Shown piece after piece: positions 1 through 8,622 of a stretch of DNA of 48,349 nt (position 1 is its first letter; each line of letters opens with the position of its first letter). Source of the DNA: Cupriavidus sp. UYMMa02A. GTDB lineage: Bacteria; Pseudomonadota; Gammaproteobacteria; Burkholderiales; Burkholderiaceae. The position numbers were made by a program, and so were the translations under genes. Below the pieces are notes generated by a model that saw nothing but the letters and a program-made list of their open reading frames with translations, was not told the DNA's origin and made no database searches. Where the stretch lies: positions 1 to 48,349 of the forward strand of contig LRMT01000087.1 of the NCBI GenBank assembly GCA_001725945.1, given 5' to 3'.

Positions 1-188
1 CGTTAGTGACATCGAATCGCTCAAGTACGTAGCTGTACATCGTCGATCTCAGACGTACGTAGCTGTACATCGATCGATGCTCGACGTACGTAGCTGTACA
101 TCGATCGATGCTCAGACGTACGTAGCTGTACATCGATCGATGCTCAGACGTACGTAGCTGTACATCGATCGATGCTCAGACGTACGTA
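1..188. repeat. Sequencing artefact: tandem Ion Torrent flow-order repeat
   Basis: Three exact 32-base units (93-124, 125-156, 157-188) follow two shortened units (32-61, 62-92) and a degraded one (1-31). Each unit starts GCTGTACATCGATCG and ends CAGACGTACGTA. The reverse complement starts TACGTACGTCTGAGC and ends GATGTACAGC, which is the 32-step Ion Torrent flow order as I know it. One base called per flow is what a read tail with no real signal yields. The units decay toward position 1, which would be the last cycles of a read running right to left. This is not a CRISPR or a genomic repeat; real sequence starts near 189. Confidence 0.93.
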
Positions 189-190
189 CG

Positions 191-608
191 GCTCGATTTC
201 TCGGTGTTCGGGCCATGGCGCATGCGTCGTGAAATCCGCGCGGCCCAGCAGTTGCTGACCGAGCTCACGGGGCAGCCGCCGCGCTATTTCCGCGCGCCGG
301 CCGGGCTGCGTAACCCCTTCCTCGAACCGGTCCTGTGCACGGAGGGATTGCAGCTTGCCGCGTGGACGCGGCGCGGCTTCGACACGCGCAACGGCGACCA
401 TGCCGGCCGTGTCGCACAGCGCCTCATGCGCAACCTGTCCGCCGGCGACGTCCTGCTGCTGCATGACGGCAACAGCGGCGTCGATGCGGTCGGCAAGCCG
501 CACTGCACGACCGTGCTGCCCGAACTGCTTGCAAGAATTGCCGATGAGGGCCTGCGCTGCGTGACGCTCCGGGCCGGTATGGCGGCACGGGACTTGCGTA
601 CGGCTTGA
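191..608 (+). CDS. Polysaccharide deacetylase family protein, 5' truncated
   Basis: C-terminal part of a NodB-homology polysaccharide deacetylase; these enzymes remove N- or O-acetyl groups from glycans with a metal ion. The open frame runs back into the artefact at 188, so the N-terminus and the metal-binding first motif are missing. Visible are the YFRAPAG motif (catalytic-site Arg and Pro) and the late DVLLLHDG motif with its His and Asp. It ends 41 bases before the ketosynthase gene on the same strand, so it probably belongs to the same aryl-polyene-type cluster. The substrate cannot be told from the sequence. The real start lies outside the window. Confidence 0.85.
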
Positions 609-649
609 TACAATGAGCACAATCCCGCGCACCCCACATTACCCACCTC

Positions 650-1849
650 GTGTCGCCGCTCCATCTCTCGCATTTCACTGCCACCAGTTGCATCGGCATC
701 GGGCTTGACGACACGCTGAGTGCGCTGCGCGAGCAGCGCGGCGGCCTGGCGCCGTGCCGGTTCGGCGATGTCCGTCTGAATACGTGGGTCGGCGAGGTAC
801 CAGGCGTCGACGACGTCACCCTTCCCCCCGTGCTGGCGGACTTCGAGTGCCGCAACAATCGCCTGGCGTTGCTCGCGCTGGAACAGGACGGTTTCGCGGA
901 CCGTGTGCGGGACGCCGTGGCGCGCTATGGCGCGGACCGCATCGGGGTGTTCCTAGGCACCAGTACGGCAGGCGTGCTGCAGACCGAACTGGCCTACCGC
1001 CAGCGCGATCCGCAGACGGGTGCGCTGCCGCAGGGGTTCAGCTATGCCGGCACCCACAGTCCGTATTCGCTGCCAGGGTTCGTGCGCGGGTATTTCGGGC
1101 TGCAAGGCCCGGCAAGCGCGGTGTCATCGGCCTGCTCGTCGGGCGCCAAGGTTTTCGCTTCGGCGCGCCGCCTGATGGAAGCCGGGCTGATCGACGCCGC
1201 CGTGGTGGGCGGTGTGGACTCGCTGTGTCACACCACGCTGTATGGCTTCGACTCGCTGGAACTGCTCTCGGACCGGCCGTGCCGCCCGTTCGACGCGGAC
1301 CGCAACGGCATCTCGATCGGCGAGGCCGCTGCCTTCGTGCTGCTCGAGCGCGTGCCGGAACCGGCCCCGGACGGCGCCATCCTGCTGCTTGGCATCGGCG
1401 AATCGAGCGACGCGCACCACATGTCCGCTCCCCACCCGGAAGGCCTGGGCGCACGCACGGCCATGGAGCAGGCCCTGGCCAGCGCCGGTGTCTCGCCGGC
1501 AGCGGTCGACTACGTGAACCTTCATGGCACGGCCACCCGAGCCAATGACAGCACCGAAGCGCGCGCCGTCATGGCGCTGCTGCCCGGCACGCCATGCAGC
1601 TCCACCAAGGGCGCCACCGGGCACACGCTCGGCGCCGCGGGCGCACTGGAAGCCGTGATCTGCGCGCTGGCGCTGCGCCACGGGCTGCTGCCGGCCGGTA
1701 TCAACACCGCGCAGATCGATCCGGCGCTGGAGGTCGACTATCGCCTCGCCAGCAGCGAGCAGCCGCTGCGCCATGTGCTCAGCAACGCGTTCGGCTTCGG
1801 CGGTTCCAACTGCAGCCTGCTGCTCGGCCGCGCAACGGGCGGACAATGA
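650..1849 (+). CDS. Beta-ketoacyl-ACP synthase (FabF-like, aryl-polyene type)
   Basis: Condensing enzyme of 399 residues that extends an ACP-bound acyl chain with malonyl-ACP. The full catalytic triad is visible: Cys162 in VSSACSSG, His292 in NLHGTATRAND and His325 in KGATGHTLGAAG, followed by the C-terminal glycine-rich AFGFGGSN. The start is a GTG at 650 with no strong ribosome site. Its stop overlaps the start of the next gene (ATGA), so the two are probably translationally coupled. Together with a ketosynthase lacking the Cys and a hot-dog dehydratase, it matches the tail of aryl polyene clusters; a housekeeping FabF role is less likely given this context. Confidence 0.9.
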   Translation: MSPLHLSHFTATSCIGIGLDDTLSALREQRGGLAPCRFGDVRLNTWVGEVPGVDDVTLPPVLADFECRNNRLALLALEQDGFADRVRDAVARYGADRIGVFLGTSTAGVLQTELAYRQRDPQTGALPQGFSYAGTHSPYSLPGFVRGYFGLQGPASAVSSACSSGAKVFASARRLMEAGLIDAAVVGGVDSLCHTTLYGFDSLELLSDRPCRPFDADRNGISIGEAAAFVLLERVPEPAPDGAILLLGIGESSDAHHMSAPHPEGLGARTAMEQALASAGVSPAAVDYVNLHGTATRANDSTEARAVMALLPGTPCSSTKGATGHTLGAAGALEAVICALALRHGLLPAGINTAQIDPALEVDYRLASSEQPLRHVLSNAFGFGGSNCSLLLGRATGGQ

Positions 1850-2672
1850 CCATGGCCGCACCGCTTCTCGCTTTTATCCAGGGTATTGGCGTGCTGGGTC
1901 CAGGGCTCGGCAGCTGGGACCAGGCGTGTGAAGTGCTGGCCGGACGGCAGCCCTACGAACCTGCCCCGACCGAACTGGCGCCGCCCGCCATCCTGCCTCC
2001 GGCCGAGCGGCGCCGCAGCGGTACGGCCGTAAGGCTTGCACTCGGCATCGGGCAACAGGCCGTGGCTGCGGCGGCATCGACGCGGCGGACTTGCCCACGG
2101 TGTTCACCTCGTCGAGCGCCGACGGGCACAACTTCCACGCGGTCTGTGAAGCACTGGCGCAGCCCGAGCCGCTGATGTCGCCGACCCGCTTCCACAACTC
2201 GGTGCACAACGTCGCGGCTGGCTACTGGTCGATTGCCACGCGGGCCATGCGGCCGGCCAATGTGCTCAGCGCGCTGGACGCGAGTTTTGGCGCCGGCCTG
2301 CTCGAAGCAGCCGCGCAGGTCTCGGCAGACCGGGAACCCTGTCTGCTGATCGCCTACGACTCCGACTACCCGGAACCGCTGCGCACGCTGCGGCCCATCG
2401 CCGCGCCGCTCGGCGTGGCGCTGCTGTTGTCACCGCAAGCTTCGGAGCGGTCCCTGGCACGGATCGAGGTCGGATTGACGCGGGATTCAGCAACGCAGAT
2501 GGATGACGCCGCGCTGGAGCACCTGCGCCGCTCGGTGCCGGCGGCACGCGCCCTGCCCTTGCTGCGCGCCGTCGCCACGCAGTCGGCCAGCACGGTGGTG
2601 CTCGACTACCTGGACGGCCTGCAGATGCAGGTGGCCGTGCAGCCGCTGTCGCGGTCCCTGACTGGCGGATAG
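1846..2672 (+). CDS. Ketosynthase-like chain-length-factor homologue (frameshifted)
   Basis: Protein of the ketoacyl-synthase N-terminal-like family (Pfam Ketoacyl-synt_2), probably the non-catalytic partner of the preceding ketosynthase. The start ATG at 1846 overlaps the previous stop. The frame is open to about 2070 and continues in another frame (TVFTSSSADGHNF onward) to 2672; one missing base near 2070 restores a single 275-residue protein. Where an active enzyme has the nucleophilic Cys, this one reads ALDASFGAG, so no Cys is present. This is typical of chain-length factors. The frameshift is most likely a sequencing error, not decay. Confidence 0.8.
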
Positions 2673-2673
2673 C

Positions 2674-3134
2674 GTGCCAGCCCCGTACACGCCGCTCGAC
2701 CACGCCTGGATCGCGGCCCGCATTCCCCACCAGGGCAGCATGTGCCTGCTCGACAGCGTGCTTGACTGGGGCACCGATTTCATCCGCTGCCAGGCCACGA
2801 GCCATCGCAGCAAGGACAACCCGCTGCGTGCACACGGTCGCCTGGCCGCCGTGTGCGGCGTGGAATACGCGGCGCAGGCGATGGCCGTGCATGGAGCGAC
2901 GCTGCAGCAGGACGGACAGCGCCCGCGCATGGGCTACCTGGCGAGCGTGCGCAAGCTGGTGCTGGGCATCGAGCGGCTTGACGATATCGATGGGCCGCTG
3001 ACCATCGAGGCGCACCGCATCAGCGGCGAAGGCGCCAACGTGCTTTATGCGTTCGAAGTCAGCGGTGGCGGAAAGCGGCTGCTTTCCGGCCGGCAGCGGT
3101 CATCCTGGATGTGGCGCCGCCCGGCGCCGCGTGA
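2674..3134 (+). CDS. Hot-dog 3-hydroxyacyl-ACP dehydratase, ApeP-like (frameshifted)
   Basis: Short hot-dog-fold dehydratase of the ApeP/FabZ-like kind, which removes water from 3-hydroxyacyl-ACP to leave a trans double bond. The IPHQGSMCLLD motif near residue 13 carries the catalytic-type His, and VCGVEYAAQAMA fits the central hot-dog helix. The GTG start at 2674 follows the previous stop directly. As read, the frame misses its stop; one missing G near 3091 gives a normal ending (AVILDVAPPGAA) with TGA at 3132-3134, 153 residues. No FabG-type reductase follows, so the cluster ends here, convergent with fahA. Confidence 0.82.
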
Positions 3135-3140
3135 ACAGGC

Positions 3141-4409
3141 TTACGCCTTTGGTGCCGGCAGGATCTTGCCCGACACGTCGCCGAAACCGACGACGTATCC
3201 GTTGCCCACTGCAAACCCGGTCATGACAACCTCGTCGCCGTCCTCGAGGAACGCGCGGCTGCTGCCGTCTTCGAGCTTCAGCGGCTCGGCGCCGTTGCGG
3301 GTCAGCTCGAGCAGGCTGCCGTAGGAATCCGGCGTCGTGCCGCTGATGGTGCCCGAGCCCATCAGGTCGCCCACGCGCACATTGCAGCCGGACACCGTGT
3401 GGTGCGCCAGTTGCTGCGCCATGGTCCAGTACATGGCCTTGAAGTTGGTGCGGCAGATCGTGGTGGCCGAGGCGGCACCGTGCGGGCGCAGCGCCACTTC
3501 CAGCGCGATGTCGTAGGCATTCTTGCTCTGCTGCCGCAGGTACGGCAGCGGCTGCGGCGACTGCTCGGGGTTGTCGCGGCGGAACGGCTCCAGCGCTTCC
3601 ATGGTCACCACCCACGGCGAGATCGAAGTGCCGAAGCCCTTGGAATTGAACGGTCCGAGCGGCACGTATTCCCACTGCTGGATGTCGCGCGCGCTCCAGT
3701 CGTTGAGCAGCACCATGCCGAACATATGGTCCGGCGCGTCGGCCGTGCTGACCGGCTCGCCCAGCGCTGTTTCCTTGCCGACGATAAAGCCGACTTCGAG
3801 TTCGAAGTCGAGCTTGCGGCACGCGCCGAAAATCGGGCGCGCTTCGTTCGGCAGCTTGAGCTGGCCGTTCGGGCGGCGCAGGTCGGTACCGCTCACCACC
3901 ACCGAGCTCGCCCGACCGTTGTAGCCGATCGGGATTTCCAGCCAGTTCGGCAGCAGCGCATTGTCGGGATCGCGGAACATGCGCCCGACGTTGGTGGCGT
4001 GCTCCTTCGACGAATAGAAATCGGTATAACCCGGAATCTCGACCGGCAGGTGCAGCGTGGCCTGGTCCATCGGCACCAGTGCGCGGTCGCGCAGCGCAGC
4101 GTTGTCGCGCAGTGCGGCGTCGGCACCCGACAGCAAGGCGGTCAGGCGCTGGCGTGTTTCCGACCACACCGGCTTGCCCAGCGCGATGAAGCGGTTCAGG
4201 CTGCCGGCGGCAAAGGTGCCCTTCGCGGCTGCCGGCAACAGGCCGGCCTCATCCAGTGCGGCGAGGTCCAGCACGGCATTGCCGATCGCCACGCCGACGC
4301 GCGCCGGCTGGCCCTTCACGGAGAAGATGCCGTACGGCAGGTTCTGCAGGGGGAAATGGGTCTTGCCGTCGTTGGCGGATTCAATCCAGCTGGTGGTCGG
4401 GGCGGTCAT
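3141..4409 (-). CDS. fahA: Fumarylacetoacetase
   Basis: Hydrolyses 4-fumarylacetoacetate to fumarate and acetoacetate, the last step of tyrosine and homogentisate breakdown. The protein has 422 residues, normal for the family. It shows the SH3-like N-terminal domain and the C-terminal FAH fold with its catalytic region YTDFYSSKEHATNVG (catalytic-type His in KEHATN), followed by GYNGRASSVVVSG. The ATG at 4409 has a GGAG ribosome site about ten bases upstream; the open frame continues upstream but lies inside hmgA out of frame. It lies 95 bases downstream of hmgA in one operon. The maleylacetoacetate isomerase gene is not in this window. Confidence 0.96.
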   Translation of the reverse strand: MTAPTTSWIESANDGKTHFPLQNLPYGIFSVKGQPARVGVAIGNAVLDLAALDEAGLLPAAAKGTFAAGSLNRFIALGKPVWSETRQRLTALLSGADAALRDNAALRDRALVPMDQATLHLPVEIPGYTDFYSSKEHATNVGRMFRDPDNALLPNWLEIPIGYNGRASSVVVSGTDLRRPNGQLKLPNEARPIFGACRKLDFELEVGFIVGKETALGEPVSTADAPDHMFGMVLLNDWSARDIQQWEYVPLGPFNSKGFGTSISPWVVTMEALEPFRRDNPEQSPQPLPYLRQQSKNAYDIALEVALRPHGAASATTICRTNFKAMYWTMAQQLAHHTVSGCNVRVGDLMGSGTISGTTPDSYGSLLELTRNGAEPLKLEDGSSRAFLEDGDEVVMTGFAVGNGYVVGFGDVSGKILPAPKA

Positions 4410-4504
4410 GAGGGACTCCGGAGAATGTCTGTGGCACGCGGAACTTGCCGCGTGCCGTTTGATTGTTTTGTATGGCTGCGTGTGACGATTGACGACTGCC
4501 GTGC

Positions 4505-5823
4505 TCAGCGCACGTTCGGGTTGAAATGCTTCTTCAGCCCTTGCCAGCAGGTGTAGTACTCCTGCTGCAGCGACGCCGAGCGCGCCGCGTACGGCGTCGG
4601 CCGGATCACGCCAGGCGTTTCGAACATGAACGCCATGGTGTCGGTGATGTGGTGCGGCGCGGAAGTGTCGGCCGCGGTGGCCTTGGCAAAGGTTTCCGCA
4701 TCGGGGCCGTGGCCGCTCATGCAGTTGTGCAGGCTGGCACCGCCCGGTGCGAAGCCGTCGGCCTTGGCGTCGTACACGCCGGTGATCAGGCCCATGAACT
4801 CGCTCGCGATATTGCGGTGGAACCAGGGCGGGCGGAACGAGTTCTCCATCGCCAGCCAGCGCGGCCCGAAGATGACGAAATCGATGGTATCCACGCCCGG
4901 CGTGTCCGACGGCGACTGCAGCACCAGGAAGATCGACGGGTCCGGATGGTCGAAGCTGATCGAGCCGATGGTGTTGAAGCGGCGCAGGTCGTACTTGTAC
5001 GGCGCGTAGTTGCCGTGCCAGGCGACCACGTCCAGCGGCGAATGGCCGATATCGGCGCGCCACAGGTTGCCCTGGAACTTGGCCACGAGCTCGAAATCGC
5101 CTTCGCGGTCCTCATAGGCGGCCACCGGCGACATGAAATCGCGCGGATTGGCCAGGCCGTTGGAGCCGATCACGCCCAGATCGGGCAGCTTGAACAGCGC
5201 GCCGTAGTTCTCGCAGATATAGCCGCGCGCCTCGCCATCGGGCAGTTCCACGCGGAAGCGGACGCCACGCGGGATCACCACGATTTCCTGCGGCTCCACA
5301 TCGAGCCGGCCCATTTCCGTCACGAAGCGCACACGGCCTTCCTGCGGCACCACCAGCATTTCGCCGTCGGCGTTATAGAAGAAGCGGTCCTGCATCGACT
5401 GGTTGGCCAGGTACAGGTGGATGCCGCAGCCCGTCATGGCTTCCGGACCGCCGTTGCCGGCCATGGTGACGATGCCGTCGACAAAATCCGTCGGCGTGGT
5501 GGGCATGGCCGGCGGGCTCCAGCGCATCTGGTTCGCGACGGCGGCACTTCGTCGAAGCGGCTCAGGAAGCGCGACTGCTCGACCAGCGTGAACGGCTTGT
5601 GCACGGCACCGGGACGGATGCGATACAGCCAGGAACGGCGATTATGCGCACGCGGCGCCGTGAAGGCCGTGCCGGACAACTGCTCGGCATACAGGCCATA
5701 CGGTGCGCGCTGCGGCGAGTTCTGGCCCACCGGCAGTGCGCCGGGCAGCGCCTCCGTGGCGAACTCGTTGGCAAAGCCGGACATATAGCCTTGTTCGGCC
5801 AGCTGGGTGTGCGTGAGGTTCAT
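4505..5823 (-). CDS. hmgA: Homogentisate 1,2-dioxygenase (frameshifted)
   Basis: Fe(II) ring-cleaving dioxygenase that opens homogentisate to maleylacetoacetate. The N-terminal 96 residues (start [20 protein letters not shown]) are in one frame and the rest in another. One missing base near 5535, in the codon for Pro of the VPPSPNQMRW stretch, restores a 439-residue protein of normal length. Iron-ligand regions are intact: [11 protein letters not shown] supplies a His and Glu, and NCMSGHGPD the second His. It is the first gene of the hmgA-fahA operon and is preceded by palindromic operators at 5867-5903. The frameshift is most likely a sequencing error. Confidence 0.95.
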
Positions 5824-5866
5824 GGTCGGATCAGCGTCGGGGGGGTCGGGGTTGGGTGCTCGGATA

Positions 5867-5903
5867 AATTACGGAATACGTAATTCATTTACCATATCGT
5901 AAT
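5867..5903. promoter_or_regulatory. Probable operator pair upstream of hmgA
   Basis: A perfect inverted repeat AATTACG-N5-CGTAATT lies at 5867-5885, and a second weaker one, TTAC-N6-GTAA, at 5889-5902. CGTAAT recurs 19 bases apart. They lie 44-80 bases upstream of the hmgA start, where a homogentisate-responsive MarR- or IclR-type repressor would bind. No such regulator gene is adjacent; the next gene encodes a small XRE protein and faces the same way. Confidence 0.55.
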
Positions 5904-6094
5904 CATCCGGCACGGACGTGTCAAACCGTTGCCAGGTGCGCGCGCGAAAACGCACATCACTGACGTTGTAGGCCGGAAACGGCCAAGAGGTGGAATAAAG
6001 CGCGCAAAAGCGCGGGAACCGGCGCGCGAAAGGATTCAGCGCGAAAGAATGTGCCGGGTACGCGGCAACGGACTGGCGGAGGGGAGGCTGCAGA

Positions 6095-6140
6095 CGACAG
6101 CAACCGGCACAGTGCGCTGGCACCGTGCCGGTTGCTGTCG
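6095..6140. terminator. Strong 16-bp hairpin downstream of XRE gene
   Basis: The arms CGACAGCAACCGGCAC (6095-6110) and GTGCCGGTTGCTGTCG (6125-6140) are perfectly complementary and enclose a 14-base loop. There is no T-tract on either side. The position, about 75 bases past the end of the minus-strand XRE gene, fits a transcription end or mRNA-stabilising hairpin. Apart from the operators and this hairpin I see nothing in the 393-base stretch 5824-6216. Confidence 0.5.
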
Positions 6141-6216
6141 CCAGACTGTCCGGCAGTAGGCTGCCTGCGCCGGCCCGTCTGGAACGTGGCCGGTCAGGTA
6201 GCCATGGGAAGGCTGG

Positions 6217-6590
6217 CTAGTGGCCCTCGCCTGTACCGGAGCCGAAGCTCCCGGTAGCCGGGCTGGCTGCTGTCGCCGGCGCACTCGGGGCGGCCGCCTG
6301 GCCGGCCATCGAGGCCGCCGTGACACCGCCATTGCGGCTGGCGATGAATGCGTTTACGTCGGCAGCAAGATGCTGCGGCGCCAAGACGACTTCAAGCCCC
6401 AGGGCTTCGCATGCGGCCAGAAAGGTCGACATGCGGGGATCGGCTTGGCCAGACTCTGCCCGCAGGTACGCTTCTCGCGAGATTCCCGCCTTACGGGCAA
6501 CGTCTTCCTGCTTCAGCTTGCGCGCTCGACGCACGCCCGCAGTTGCCGGAACGGTTCGCTAGCGCCTCTTGGCACGGCTGTACTGTTCAT
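6217..6590 (-). CDS. Small XRE-family DNA-binding protein (probable frameshift near start)
   Basis: Cro/CI-type helix-turn-helix at the N-terminus (KLKQEDVARKAGISREAYLR), followed by a short helix and a low-complexity Ala/Gly/Ser tail. The simple reading starts at a GTG at 6534, but this cuts into the first helix and has no ribosome site. An ATG at 6590 has a GGAG site ten bases upstream and encodes MNSTAVPRGASEPFRQLRACV. It joins the HTH frame if one base is missing near 6525, giving 124 residues. I prefer the longer form. Target and role are unknown; it could regulate itself or neighbouring genes. Confidence 0.65.
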
Positions 6591-6848
6591 GTCGGTCTCC
6601 AGTCACCAGTGAAAAAAGTGCGCGGACGTGCATTCGAGTATAGAGCACGCAAAGCATTCCGTATGTAACTGCCGAAACACTTTGTGCAGATTTCTTGCAA
6701 CGAGGTTTTGAGGGGCCTGAGCCGGCGATTTATGGGCCGGATACTGCACAGAATCGTCGCACCGCCCTGACAGTAACGAAAATGTGGCGATTGCGTTGAC
6801 GCGAAAGGCACATCCATTGTCTCCCTGGCCCAGCGGGTAATAACTTCG

Positions 6849-6876
6849 TTGACAAACCGACCGGTCGTGCTATTCT
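6849..6876 (+). promoter_or_regulatory. tetR promoter with TetR operator in the spacer
   Basis: TTGACA at 6849-6854 and TATTCT at 6871-6876 are spaced by 16 bases. The spacer holds the palindromic core GACCGGTC. The reverse complement AGCACGACCGGTCG matches the site before the hydrolase (7540-7553) in 13 of 14 bases. Transcription would begin within a base or two of the ATG at 6884, so the message may be leaderless. The layout predicts autorepression. Confidence 0.7.
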
Positions 6877-6883
6877 GCATTTC

Positions 6884-7491
6884 ATGCAAAAAGGCCAACT
6901 CACGCGCAACGCCATCATCGAGCAGGCGCTCGACACAGCCGCCCGGGTCGGTTTCGAACAGCTTTCGCTGGCGAGCCTGGCCGCGGACACGAATATGTCC
7001 AAGAGCGGCCTGTACGCGCACTTCAAGTCGAAGGAGGCGCTGCAGCAGGCCGTGCTGGAACTGGCCGTGGAACGCTTTGCTGCGATGGTCGTGCGACCCG
7101 CCATGCGGCAGCCGCGCGGCGTGCCGCGACTGGAGGCATTGTTCGAGGGCTACCTGGAATGGCTGGGCGGCACGGTGACGCAAGGACGCTGCCTGTTCAT
7201 GGCGCTGGGCCAGGAGTACCGCGACAAGCCAGGCGCGATCCGGGACCAGGTGGTGCTGTCGCTGAAGGACTGGCACAGCACCATCGCCCGTGTGGTCGCG
7301 GACGGCATCGAGGAAGGCCAGCTTGCACCGGATGTCGATGCTCGCCAGTTCGCCTTCGACATGGTGGGCATTGGCATGTCGTTCCAGCAGTCATTCAAGC
7401 TGCTGGGCCGCGCCGACGCCGAAACCATGGCAAGGCGCGCCTTTGCCGGCTTGCTCGCCCGGACGCGCCAACAGCGCCGGCAGCGGACTAA
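6884..7491 (+). CDS. TetR/AcrR-family transcriptional repressor (frameshifted near stop)
   Basis: The N-terminal HTH (residues about 8-55; SLASLAADTNMSKSGLYAHFKSK) and a ligand-binding C-terminal helical domain are clear. As read, the frame runs into the downstream hydrolase. One missing base near 7487 brings in TAA at 7489-7491, giving 202 residues, the usual TetR length. A terminator-like hairpin at 7507-7523 and a second operator before the hydrolase support separate genes. It probably represses itself and the alpha/beta hydrolase operon; the inducer is unknown. Confidence 0.85.
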
Positions 7492-7506
7492 CCCAGCCAC
7501 GATGAT

Positions 7507-7523
7507 CCTGCCCGCGGGGCAGG
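7507..7523 (+). terminator. Terminator-like hairpin after tetR
   Basis: CCTGCCC and GGGCAGG are complementary around a three-base loop, and an AT-rich CTTATTATTC follows. It sits 16 bases after the inferred tetR stop and before the hydrolase operator. Confidence 0.55.
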
Positions 7524-7537
7524 CTTATTATTCAAAA

Positions 7538-7560
7538 AAAGCACGACTGGTCGTTCTTTA
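7538..7560 (+). promoter_or_regulatory. Second TetR operator, upstream of hydrolase gene
   Basis: AAAGCACGACTGGTCGTTCTT repeats the palindrome of the tetR promoter in the opposite orientation (GACTGGTC core). It lies about 80 bases before the hydrolase start. This makes the hydrolase operon the likely target of the upstream TetR protein. Confidence 0.65.
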
Positions 7561-7639
7561 TGACAGCGTGGACGGATCGCCTGATCTTTACCCTTCGGCC
7601 GACCAGATCCGCGCGCCAAATCAGTTGGAGGTGTTGGTA

Positions 7640-8606
7640 GTGAGGCAAGGACTTTCATCATCGGCTCCCGGTGCCGCCGCAAAGCGCACCACGCCGTCGC
7701 AGGCAGCATTGGGCGCAATAGCACGCTTGCGCTGGCAGGCCGGCAGCTTGCTCAATCCGGCGGGTACCGCTCGGGCGCTGGAGCGGCTGTGGTTCAGGCC
7801 GCCCAATGGCCCCCCGAACAGTGCGGCACTGCGCCTGCTGGAACGCGCGCGTGCCGACTGGGCGCTGGTCGTTGGCCATGGACCGAGCCGGCGCGTGCGC
7901 GTGTACCGCTGGGGCACCAGCGGCCCGGCGGTGCTGCTGGCCCATGGCTGGGGCGGACACGCGGGCCAGTGGCACGCGGTCGTCGACGGACTGCTTGCGG
8001 CGGGGATGCGCGTGGTGGCCTTCGACGCGCTGTCGCATGGCGCGTCGGATGCGGCGTGCGCGGCAGCACGCAGACCTCGGTGCTCGAGATGTCGCGCTCG
8101 CTGCTGGCGGCGGCGTGGCACGCGGGACCGGTGCATGCGGTGGTGTCGCACTCGCTGGGTAGTGCCGCCGCCGCGCTGGCCATCCGCGAGGGCCTGCCCG
8201 TGCGTGCCGCCGTGATGGTCGGCCCGCCGGCCGACATGCACGAGGCGTGTGCAGGCATGGCCTGGCAACTCGGCATCGGTCCGCGCGTGCTCGCCCGCAT
8301 GCAGCGCGACAGCGAGCAATGGCTGGGCATGCCCTGGTCTGCGTTCAATGTGCCCGATGTGGGCCGCACGCGCCCGTGCCGCCGACGCTGGTCATCCATG
8401 ACCGGCACGACCGCGAGGTGCGCTGGGAAGATGGCGCCGCGATTGCCGGCGCGTGGCCGCAAGCGCAGTTGCTGACCACCGAAGGCCTCGGCCACCGGCG
8501 CATCCTGCAGGACGCCAGCGTCATCGCGCGCATCGCCGGTTTCATCGGGCCCGCTGTCACGCGGCCTTTGCCAGGGCTGGCGCAGCCAGACCTGGCCTTG
8601 CAGTGA
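7640..8606 (+). CDS. Alpha/beta hydrolase (two frameshifts)
   Basis: Alpha/beta-fold hydrolase of 322 residues after correction. The oxyanion-type motif LAHGWGGHAGQW, the nucleophile elbow SHSLGSA (Ser), the acid-loop region HDRHDREV (Asp) and the terminal GLGHRRIL (His) complete a catalytic triad. One base is missing near 8050 (GG instead of GGG) and one near 8362. The GTG start at 7640 has GGAGG eight bases upstream. The substrate is unknown; control by the adjacent TetR suggests a role in detoxifying or degrading an ester-like compound. It is followed after 16 bases by a DUF2917 gene. Confidence 0.82.
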
Positions 8607-8622
8607 ATGCGGGAGATTCGAC

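Noticed and set aside
1..188. CRISPR array or natural tandem repeat
   Set aside because: There are no spacers, and the unit equals the sequencing flow order.
3141..5063. 640-residue fusion of dioxygenase and fumarylacetoacetase
   Set aside because: The upstream part is hmgA read in a wrong frame; fahA has its own ATG and ribosome site at 4409.
6884..8215. TetR-alpha/beta hydrolase fusion protein of 443 residues
   Set aside because: The joining segment translates a hairpin and an operator, and one missing base gives a normal TetR stop at 7491.
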